This document shows positions 1 to 11,072 of a stretch of DNA of 64,000 bases, piece after piece; positions within the stretch are counted from its first letter, which is position 1, and every line of letters begins with the position of its first letter. The stretch covers positions 5,580,001 to 5,644,000 of the forward strand of contig JANTQA010000060.1 of the NCBI GenBank assembly GCA_027625915.1. The letters run 5' to 3'. The DNA is from Anaeramoeba flamelloides. Lineage: Eukaryota; Metamonada; Anaeramoebidae. The position numbers and the translations under genes are program-made. The notes beneath the pieces are model-generated. The model searched no databases. It saw nothing but the letters and a program-made list of their open reading frames with translations, and had not been told where the DNA came from.

Positions 1-384
1 AGTTGTTATAGGGATAAATAACATATATGTAGACACCGTTTAAATATTAATAAAAAATAAGATTAACAAAGTATTATTATTTGTTGATCCTCATCAATTA
101 AAAATGATCATTGCATTGATAAACAACCCAAGAATTTCAGAAAAAAATCTACATTTCTTCACAAAGTAAATGTTGGATTATCAATAACCAGACTTTTAAA
201 ATTACAAAATATCTTTCTGATATTTGTATCAAAATGTTGATTAATAGCTAAAAAATTATTTATTTTTAAATTAAATAGTTAACTTTATGATTCTCTTGAC
301 CACTTTTTTTTTGGAATCTTGGGAAATATATTGATGATATATTTACATTTTAAAAAAAAGGAAATAAACTAATTACTCTTGCAT

Positions 385-715
385 TTTATGTTTATTATTA
401 TTGAGTAAATCTTTCAAATTAAAAAATTCAAACAATAGTTACTTTTGGAAGTTCTAAAGATGAATTATTAAACCATGTAATTATTTATTTTGGTTTCTAT
501 CTTTTAGGTTTGGAAAAGGAATTCAAATAAAAAATCTAAAAATGAAACTTTTTTAATAGTTATCATGAGTAAAAAATGTAATAATTTATTAAACAATAAG
601 ATTTATAACAGATTTTTTTGGAACCAGGACAACAATATAACACTAATAAAATTTACATTCAATAACAACATAATTTGATTTTTGACTAATATAGGTTGAA
701 ATTAATCCCTTAAAA
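385..715 (+). mobile_element. Decayed hAT-like transposon fragment, copy 1
   Basis: About 220 bp (385-605) matches the reverse complement of 7985-8190 at roughly 80% by eye. The similarity continues to about 715, matching 7870-7985 and 8515-8625. The other copies translate in short open stretches around a motif like FLExFEP or LLKPFE, followed by a Thr/Ile-rich run ending in LIP. This recalls the hAT transposase region preceding the dimerisation domain. This copy has several stops and is not functional. The hAT assignment is weak. Confidence 0.35.
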
Positions 716-1506
716 TTGAAAAAAAAAAAAAAAAATTCAATTTGTTGGAAACTTAATATAAAATAAAAAAAAGATTACAATTTAAAGCAAGTTAGATTGT
801 AAAAAATCAACAATGAAAAACAAATAAAGTTTTAGAAAAAAGCTTAGTAAAGAAAAAGTCAATTTCCGATTAGATTTGTTATCAATTGAAATTTTCAATA
901 CAACTCTAAACATTCAAAATGGGTAAACATTTTCACTTTTTGAGATTTTATAATTTCTTTTTTCTTTTTATTTTTTAAATTAATTATTCTTATTCTAAAG
1001 AATTTAACAAAATCCTTAAATTATCAAATATAAATGTAATCAAAAACAAAAACCAAATTGGATTAAATCAAATTTAAATTGATTATGTACCAAAAGAAAA
1101 TAATTTGTTTTAAATTGAAGACATTTAACCTTTTGGTTATTTAATTAAAGAAAAAAGTAATTTTTTTTTTATTTTTGATTTTTTGAAATTGAGAATTCTT
1201 TTTAACTTTTTTTTCTATTATTTTAATTTATTTTTAGATTCCTTTGAATTTTTTTTTTGTTAATTGTGTTTTTCATTCTTAATATTATCTGAATTTTTTT
1301 TATTGAGAATGCTTTGAAGTTTTTTTTTTTACTTATTGATTTTTTTCTACTAAAAGAAATTCTATTTCCTAAAAGCATTTTTTGCTATAAAAAACTCTTT
1401 GAAGCTGCATCAAATAACAATATAAGTAACTAGAATACCAAGTTAATTGAGGTTAAGTGTTTTTTTTTTTTTTGTTAATGTTCAAATTATGAAAATAATT
1501 AATAAT

Positions 1507-2026
1507 AAACTTTGTTTCAGTCAAAGTGTATCCAAAACATTTTACAAATATCAATTAATTTTTATTATTGGTCTTTAAAGAATAAATAAAAAAGAATAAT
1601 AATAAATACCAAATAGTAGGTGATATTCAGCTATCAATAAAACTAATAATTCAATATATTTTCTAAAAATATAAAAATTTCAAATTCTTAAGTTCCTTTG
1701 AGAAACATAATAATGTTAATTCTGATCCCAATAAAATTCCAATAGAAATCAAAATAATTACTCTAAAATCATTTTTACTGTTTCAATAACATTAAACTTA
1801 TACATTTTTACCTCAGTGACTATCGATCTTGCAATAAAAAAAAATTTTGCAGATGAATTTTATGTAAAAAAAAATTTAAAAAAAAAAAACAAAAGTTAAA
1901 TGAAAGAAATATCATTTCAATTTTGTAAAAACCAAAATAAATTTTTTCTTCTAATATCGATTCAAACCCTTTCAACACATGTAATACACACCCTGTAACC
2001 GATTCCCTTTGACTGGAAAAAAGTTT
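1507..2026 (+). mobile_element. MITE family A, copy A1
   Basis: A 520 bp non-coding element. Its left end reads TAAACTTTGTTTCAGTCAAAG, and the right end is an imperfect inverted copy (CTTTGACTGGAAAAAAGTTT). Related copies lie at 4932-5460, about 9553-9893, 32510-32918, 36769-37465 and 59606-60301. The internal signature TTGCAATAAAAAAAAATTTT is shared. It has short inverted ends, no coding capacity and multiple dispersed copies. A TA target is possible. Confidence 0.75.
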
Positions 2027-2235
2027 AAAAGTAATTGATTTTTAAAAAATCATTATACACGATAAATATTAGATCATTATTTAAAAACATTTTTGTTGAA
2101 AAAATTACTATTTTCAAAATACTAGTTTGGGAAAAAGAAGAATACTAACCAAAAATTACAAAACCAGAAAACCTTAAAAACATGTTTATATTAACTAAAT
2201 TTTATTAAAAAATGAAAAATGGGAAAAAATAAAAA

Positions 2236-3704
2236 TTATTTTCTGGGTTCTCTTTTAAGAGAAATTTGATAAAGTTCTTTTTCGCTTTGACCCTTTAAAG
2301 GCTTTCTAAGTAAAACTTGTATTTGGTGAACATACTGGAATTTATAAGGCACTCTTTGATATTCTTGTATTTTGCTTACAACATTATACAGCAATTTTCT
2401 TTTTGAAAAATTGATTAGGCCGTCTATTTTATTCGGGCTACCACTGGAAATAAAGGTAATATCTGTTAAAAAAACGCCCAAATAGGGCACCACCGGAGGT
2501 TCTGTTTTATCTAAATGGTCTCGATATTCTTTATATCCCTGCGCATGGGTAAAAAGGTTTTTGAATTCAACCAAATATTTTGAAACATTTTTAGGCACTT
2601 CAGCTATTGTCAATTTCAATCTTTTCACTGCCGAATTTGTATAGCCCGCCACTGTAGCCATTAAGTAGTCATAATTGTTCATTTCCAATAAAAATTTCCC
2701 AATTTTTAAAAATCTGGAATACATTTTGACACGGTCTTTCAGCGATTCTTGGTTAACTATTTCTGTGGCAATATAGGATCCATACTCATTAAATTTGTTA
2801 ATCAATTTTAAAACGTTTGTTGCCTTTGATCTTAAACCCTTTTTTTGCCAGGCTTCAGTAACCAATTCCGAAGGTTTAATTTTCCGGAACATATCAGAAT
2901 TCATCAATGTAATCTGCCTCGCCATTTCCTCTTTATGAACATCCAATAAGGTGAATGACGACGAAAATAAATTCTTTGGCACAATGGCCTGTGGCTGATC
3001 TTTAAAAATTAGCATTCCAGAGGTTTCTCGCGAAGCCTTCATATTATTAATTAATTTGATTAATTTTTCGCCAGCTGCCTTTTTGTCTGGCAAGATCGTC
3101 GTTTTGATGAAATCAATCAATTTAAATAACAACTTGTCATCAATATCCGCCCACCCTGATTTGATCCAACTATTCAATGCAGAAATAACACGCACTTGAA
3201 TCATATCTCTCTTAATTACCCAATCTCTTTCCGTTTGATCTCTTTTTTTGGGCGGCACATTATACCTTTCCTTCAGTTTGCTCAATAAGTATTCCGGTTT
3301 CATAAAGGACTGATACGTCATAATAAACGCATCGCGGAATCTGACCTCAGTTTGGTTATTTGTCAATTTCTCAACTAATTTATTGATATTGGCACAATGA
3401 ATGATATCAAAAATTCTTGCATTTTTATCAATCTTTTTTTTTGGATCCTCGCCAGTATCATAAATAATATTTTTTGGGTTGTCTTCTGGTTCCTCCCAAA
3501 TATTTAAAACATTCTCATCAGCTACCATTTCTAATCCAAGATCATCAATTTTTGTTTCCAGTAAATTTTTTATTTCTTCTTTGTTTGGTTCATTTGGATC
3601 TTTGGAAACATTATCCATTAATAAATCAAATAAATTTTCAATCTCTCGAAGTGAAATCCGAAGAAGTGTTAATAATCTGCTATCGTTTAAACGAACAGAA
3701 TTAT
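2236..3704 (-). other. Terminal exon carrying complete RasGEF_N and RasGEF domains
   Basis: This exon alone encodes the whole Ras exchange module. It starts after an AAG acceptor at 3705. The first residues (NSVRLNDSRLLTLLRISLRE, then NLFDLLM) form the amphipathic stretch often found before RasGEF_N in amoebozoan-type GEFs. RasGEF_N (FRDAFIMTYQSFMKPEYLL) and the CDC25 core (SRFLKIGKFLLEMNNYDYLM, NSAVKRLKLT, INFSKRKLLYNVVSKIQEYQ) are canonical with no obvious loss. A methionine at 3618 would give a 460-residue protein, but coding potential continues upstream in frame. The stop is TAA. Confidence 0.95.
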
Positions 3705-6700
3705 CTTTTTTTTTTTTATTTTATTTTTTTTATTTAATAATAATAAATATGTATATAGAAAAGTACAATTAATTAATAGATAAACAATCAACAAATTAAT
3801 AAGATTGAAAGATTTTTGTCTACTTTCAAGAAACTACTTGACGATTTTTCAGTCAAATGATATTAGTTTTTTTTTTTTTTTTTTTTTAATTATTGTTTTA
3901 AAATGAAAACCAATAACCATTTTCAACACAAAAAATGAAATCATAAAAAACCACAATATTAATTTTTATTTTTTTGAAATAGTTTTTTATTAACTTTTGT
4001 TTTTTTTGTTCAAGACTTTTTTTTTGTGTATTCTTTTCAAAATAACATTCCTACACCAGATATTTTTTGTTGATTTCTTCAATTAAGTGGAGACTTCTCT
4101 GGGAAAGATCACATATTTTGTCAAAGTTTTGTTTTAAATCTTGTTTGTTGATATTTTTAATTTTTAAAAAAAATGTAAATTGTTAAATTAAAAGAAAATT
4201 TGCTTGAAGTTTTGAAAGAAAATATTTAACCTAAAAATAATGTATTTTTTCTTTCGAAATGTAAAGATTTTTGGAAACACGTTCTCATACACAACCATTT
4301 TAATAAATATTAGAAAAGTAGAAAATTATTTGATCATTATTATTTTTTTTTTCATTTGATATACTCTTTTTTAATTCAGAATTATTTAAAATTCCAAATA
4401 AAAAAAAACGGTTAATAAAAATATTAAAAGAGTAATGATTTTTTTTTTTTTTTACAAGATGAAAAAGTGATGAAGAATCGAAAATATTTTTTACAACTTT
4501 TGAAATTTTTATAATTGATTTTGATCAAAATAATTCTAAAAATACAGAATAGGTTTTTTAATAGGGTTATTTCTTAATTTCAACAACGAACTCATTGATT
4601 TTTTTTTTTTTTTATTTATAAATTATGTAAAAAAGCAAATTATTGGTAAATAATAATTCAAGCTTAAAATGGAATTATCTCATTTAATGTTATTATTTTT
4701 TTTTTCATTTTAAAGATTGAGTTTAAGATTCAAAAAAAAAAAGTTTCTTATTTTTTATTGTTAAGCATTAATATAAAAATTATTCTTTACAAACACATTA
4801 TTTCAAAAAAAAAAAAACCTTTTTTTGAGAAGAAGTTGTCCAATATTTCACGAAACTACTTTTATGAATTGAAAAAATATATTGAGATCTTGGTGTTAAT
4901 AAGATTAACAAATTACCAAAGGTATATATATAAACGATTTTCCAGTCAAACAGCACCAGTCGTAGGGGGATGAATTACATGTGTTTAAAGGGTTTGAATG
5001 GATATTCGAAGAAAAAATTTTATTTCCAAAATTTCAAAATTTGTAATCATTTTTTCACATTTTTATCATTTTACATTTCTACTTTTTTTTTTTTACAACG
5101 TAATTAATTTGCAAATTTTTTTTTTATTGCAAGATCTCAAGTCACTTGGTAAAAACATGTTTTCTAAGGTTATTGAAATTAAAAATGATTATCATAAAAT
5201 CATTTTGATTTCTATTGAAATTTTATTGGGATCAAAATTAAAATTGTTGTTTTTTTCTCAATAGGGATTTCATTAAGAATTTTGGTTTTTCAGTTTTTAA
5301 GAAAATCTATTGATTTATTAGTTTTGATTTATGCGGATATCAACTATTCTTTGATGTTTATTATTCTACTTATTTCTTATTTAATCTTCAAATGGTCATT
5401 TATAAAAAAAAAATTTGATATTTGAAAAAAATGTTGTTTTTTTGTACTGAAACATGGTTTAAATTTAGATTGAGATTTTTTGGTTAACCATTGACTGAGT
5501 TAAATTATTTTTTTTTTTACAATAACTAATTACATTTATTTCTTTATTAATTATTTTATATAAACAAAGTTTATATTCAATGAATTATATTTTAATTTTT
5601 GAAAAAAATCTTCATAGAAGAGATGAATTTTATTGAAAGTTTCAATAAAAACACAGGGACAAGAAAAAAAAAGAAAAAAAAAAACAAGAAAGGATAATAA
5701 ACAAATAATTTACATGGTGCCAAAGTAACTTCCTCAATCATTTTTCTCATTTTTGTTTTGTTTTCAAATTCCAAATGTTGCATGATTAATTGATTGATTA
5801 CCCTTTTTGTTAAATGTTCTTTCAATTGCACTTTTGAGCCACTATAGTATTTCGAAAATGAAATTGCCCTTTGAAGAGGATTTATTCTTTCTCTAAGATC
5901 CATAATTTCAGGATTTTTTTTAATTAGCCGGTGTTTCCAATCACTTCTATCTACTTTATCACGGAATTCCAAAACTATAAAAATTTTTTTAAAAAATATA
6001 ATAAAAATAAATAAAGTAAAATTTAATTAATAAATTATAAAAAAATTATTGGATATTTTTATTAATGGCCTATTAAAATATGTTTCTCAGTTTACATTAA
6101 AAAGTTACAATCATTATAATAGTATTTAAACCAATTCAAGAAAGTGTAAATTCTTAATTTTTGTGTATTTTTATGACCGTTCACAATAAGTTTAAAAATA
6201 GTATTTAAAAGTATCATTAAAACCGGTTAATGGTTTTAGAACATAATTTATGAATTTTTCACTTTGTTTTTATATTTTTTGCTTTTCCTTATCCCGTCTC
6301 CCCGACCCTTTCCTTTATGTTTCTGTTTATTTTCACTTTTTCCTTTGTTATCAATTCTCAAAGAAAAAGAATTAACATTGAATCAATAATATGCATAAAT
6401 CTAGAAAGATCTTTTCTCGAATTGAAAATAATGATAATCAAGGAATTATTATTATTTTTTTTTGATTTTTAACAATAAAAGAATCTATAATAATTAATTC
6501 CAAAAATTTTTATCAACAATTTTGTTAGAGGCTTTATTTTTTTTTAAAAAAAACAATGCCACGACCACAAATTTAAGCCTGTAATAATATTCAGTCCCCC
6601 ATCTATATTTTAGAATTTTTTTTTTTTTTATATGAACTTAAAAGCAACTTTTCAACAATTTTTGAAAAGGAGTGGATAATAATATTCAATAAATAACTTT

Positions 6701-9700
6701 GACATTTTATTTTCATTTTTCTCTTTATGTGTAGTTTCCTTTTTTATTTTCCACCTTTTTTTAAATTGTATAACAAAAATGATTACTAAACGAATAAATT
6801 GTTTGAATCAAATATGTTTCATTTTTGTTTTTTAAACATCTTTTATTGAATTTAATACTTGCCTTTTAATTTTAAAACCGTTTTAATTAATATTTTTTTT
6901 TAGATTTGGTATCTTCCAGCATTAACCAATTTTTTATGTTTCATATTAGATCTATTAAAAAAAAAAAAAACATAATAGGATAAATAGACAATATCAAAAA
7001 GCTCCAAACTGCTTTAATTAAAAAGCATTATATTTCTTTCTTTTCATACTACAAAAGATTCTAACTATAAATTCATTTTTTAAAAAAAAAATATTTTTTT
7101 TATGTTTTGATGTAAAAGTGTTTATATATTCACTTTATCAATTTAATTTAAGAATATATTTAAATTATTTAAAAAAATATTTTTTATATTCAGAAATTAC
7201 AAATAATAAAGTATCTGGAATATATATTATTCTTAACATCTTCAAATTTCAATTTTAAATGAAATAAAATTAGTTTTTTTTTTTTTAAAATCAAAATTCT
7301 CCATGTAATATAAATGGTATGTGTTTAATAAGACAAATCATTTTTCGTTATTTTTTCCATTTATATTTTATGAGTTTCTGTTTTTTTTTTCTTGCTTTTC
7401 TTTCTCTTTTTCTTGTCTTTGTTTAAAAATAAAATTTTTTGATTTTTTTGCATTTTTTCCTTGGTCTGAATCTTATTTATATTGGGAAGAAGAGTTATAA
7501 ATAAAAAAGATCAAGTGATTACTTGCTAATACTGAGACACTGGGACACGAAAGTAGGAGTTACTTGAAAATAAAATCAAAAAAGAAAAGGCTAAAAATGT
7601 CCAAAGGTTTGTGGCAAATCAGATCAAAAAAAAGAAAAAAGAAATTACAACAATTAAACAATGATCCCCAAGTGAACATTCACGATCAATTACCAAAATA
7701 AATAAAATTAACCAAAAGTAACGTGGCTGTGATTTTGTGTGTTCTTAATTAAAGATAGCATTAATTTTTTTTTTTGATGATTTTTTACCGATTGCTCCTT
7801 ATAAAATTTTTTAAATTTCTTTTTTTTTTTTTTTTCCTTTTTTCTTGTAAATTTTTTTTTTTTGCTTTTTAAGGGATTAGCGTAACCATAGATTTCTCTA
7901 TAATCAAAGTATGTTGTAATTGGGTGTAAATGGTATTAGTGCACCATGGCTCGAATAGCTCTAAAAAATCTATTATAAATCTTATTGCACAATAAATTAT
8001 TACATTTTTTACTAATGATCACAATTAAAAAATTTCATTTTGAAAAATTTTTTTTTAATTCCTTTTCCAAATCTAAAAATAAAAACCCAAAATACAGTAT
8101 TCCGGTATTTAATACTTTAGATTTAGAACTTCCAAAAGTAACTATTTTTAGAATTTTTGAATTTCAAAGATTAACTCAATAATCATCAACATAAAAGTAA
8201 AAAGACTGATTAGTTTTTTTTGCTTTTGATAAGTATACTTATAGCATCAATATATTTGCATGATTTGAGAAATAATTTGTCAAAAAACTTTATTTGTTAA
8301 TTATTTAATTTTTAAAAAAAAACGAATTTTTTAGTAACTAATCTACATTTCGCCATAAATTTAAGAAAGATATTTTATGACTTTGTAGTCTGAATATTGG
8401 TAATTCAATTTTTAAATTTATGGCGAAATGCAGATTTTATTCTGAATTTGCTGGGTTTTTTACTAATACATAGATCATTTTTAATTGATGAGATCAACAA
8501 ATATTACTACTTTGCAATCGATTTTTTAGAGACATTTGAACCATATAACACTAATGTGGATAGGTCCAATAACAACATACTTTGATCCTAGGCTTCTCCT
8601 TGGTAGACGCTAATCCCTTAACAAAAAAAAAATTTTGGTGTGACTTTTCCTTAAACAACCGTGATATCTATTTTTTACGCTAAAATTACCTTTGAGGAAA
8701 TTTAAGTAAAAGCACATTTAGAGTGTAATTTACACTTCTTCAGGAATAAATAAAAAAAAAATAAAATTTTTTCTATTCATTTTTTAAAGAAAAGAGCTAT
8801 CCAATGAGCTATAATCTTACCATTCGTTATAGCTAGGATAAAAAAATCTAAATAAATTTAGAGTTTCAGGAAGTGCCGTAGAGTGATGTAGAGTGTCGTC
8901 AAGTTCCGTAGAGTGCCTAGGTTTTTTTTAATTTTTGAAATGAAAAGAAAATTAAATAAATTTTCTTTAAATTTCAAAAACTAATTAAAAAAACCTAACG
9001 GAGGTTTTCCAGAATTCAATAGAGAAAAATTAAATATTTTACTCAATTCTTTTAAATTTTGGAAAAGGTAACGACGTTTTTTTTTAATAAAAGAAATTAA
9101 AATAAAGTTTTCGTAAATTTTCTTTTTTTAATTTTAGAAATTAATAAAAACTAATGATAAGTGCCGTAGAGTGCCGTTAAGTGCCTATGTTTTCTTGAGG
9201 GTTTCTGTTTTATCTGTGAAGTTTTCTAGCCTTTCTTTAGATTTTATGTTTTATCTGTGAAGTGTTCTAGGTTTTTTTGAGGTTTTCTATTTTATTTCGA
9301 AAATCTATTGATTTTCTAAATAAATGGAAAACTCAAAAAAACCTAACGAAAATCTATTGATTTTCCAAATAAACAGAAAAATCAATTCTTTTAAATTCTA
9401 ACAAAAAGTGCCTCGGTTTTTTTTACTTTTTGTTTTTGTTTCGAAAATGTATTGATTTTCTAATCAAAACAAAAATTAAAAAAAATCTAACGGCAAACAA
9501 GTAGTAAATTTTGTTGAATCACCCCCTAATTAACAATAAAAAAACAAATCATTTTTTTTTCAATTTTTTTTTGACACAGAATTCATTTGCAAATTTTTTT
9601 TTATTGCAAGATCTCTAGTCGTTGGGTAAACGCGTGTTATTCTAAACAGTATTGAAAATAAAACTCTTATATATTTATATTGTAACAATTTAATATGATA

Positions 9701-11021
9701 GCCTATATTTTAGAGTAGGGGTGTTACTTATTAAAAAAAAAAAAAAAAAGAAAAATGTGCAAAAATGTGAAAAAATGTATTCAATTTTGGAATTTCCATA
9801 ATAAATTTTTCTTCTAATATTCATTTAAACCCTTGAAACATATGTAATTCACACATTACAACTTGCCAACTTTGACTGAAAAATAGTTTAGATTAGGCGA
9901 TTTATATTTTGGAAAATAATGATTCTTCTTTTTTTGATCTAATTGGAAAATAAAATAAATATTTAAATTTTTGGTAAATATTATTGTTTATTACTTTTTA
10001 ACAAAATTGATTTTTGTGAAATTACCAAAGTTAATTTTTAAATTAATCAAATAAATAAAAATAAAATAAAAAAAGAACTTTCTATTATCACCTAATTTTT
10101 CAGTTAAAACGTGATTTTTCTTTGATTTAATTCTGATTTATTGAAAATAAATGTAGTTATTGATGCAATATATTTAAAAATCTTTTAATTTCATTTTCCT
10201 AAACATTATTTTCAACAAAACATAAATAATAAGAGAAATCTAAAGTATCAATCACAAAAAATTAATTTTTTTTTTCTTTAAATATTGTCCTTTTAGTAGC
10301 TTTATCCAATTATTAAATAAATAATTTGATTTCTCATTTCATAAAAACCATCTTTCTATTTTCTTTTTCTTTATATTTTTCTTTATTTATGTAATTATTG
10401 ATTTCTTTTTATTAAAATTAAAAAAAAAAGATTTTTTTAAAAAAAAAAAAAAAAAAAATTCAAACCTGCATCCATTCTTGTTGAGTGTTCATCTTTTCCA
10501 ATTTCCAAATCAAAAATTCTTTTTTTGAGAATTTTCATATGATCTTTTAATTGACTTAATTTTTTTTCTAATTGTCCAATACTTCTTTTTGATTGAAGAT
10601 TAATTTTACCAAAATTTTTTTCCCTTTCTTCTGCCTTTTTAATTTCTAAATTCATTAATTTAATTTTTTTTTGCAAATCATCTAAAGAAATAATTATATT
10701 ATTATTTAATAAAAGATAAAAAAAATTGTGATATAAAAATTATGTAAAGTATTAGTTTTTGTGTTGAAAAGCTTAAAAATATTAATTTATGAAAATTTAC
10801 AACTCGATTAATGGAATTCTATTTTTTTCTTTGAACCCAAATAAAAAAAGTAATTTTATCACATTGTGGTTAAGGTGTGATAAACATTTAATACATGCGA
10901 TAAAATAAGTTTTGGCTATTTCATTTATATTGTATGATCAAAATGTTCATCATTCTTTTATTACAATTTGAGGATTTTGAATTATATTCAGGAAGTCCAT
11001 TAACTTTTATGCCAGTATTTA

Positions 11022-11072
<51 letters not shown>

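Larger units (their letters stand above)
1..2235. other. Gene-free AT-rich spacer
   Basis: No credible coding exon was seen on either strand. The stretch holds one decayed hAT-like fragment (about 385-715) and one family-A MITE (1507-2026). The rest is A/T runs and low-complexity sequence. It lies downstream of the RasGEF stop codon, so the last few hundred bases may include that gene's 3' UTR. Confidence 0.7.

Noticed and set aside
8397-8585. 62-codon plus-strand frame read as a gene
   Set aside because: It lies in a hairpin and a repeated hAT-like fragment with decayed copies nearby.
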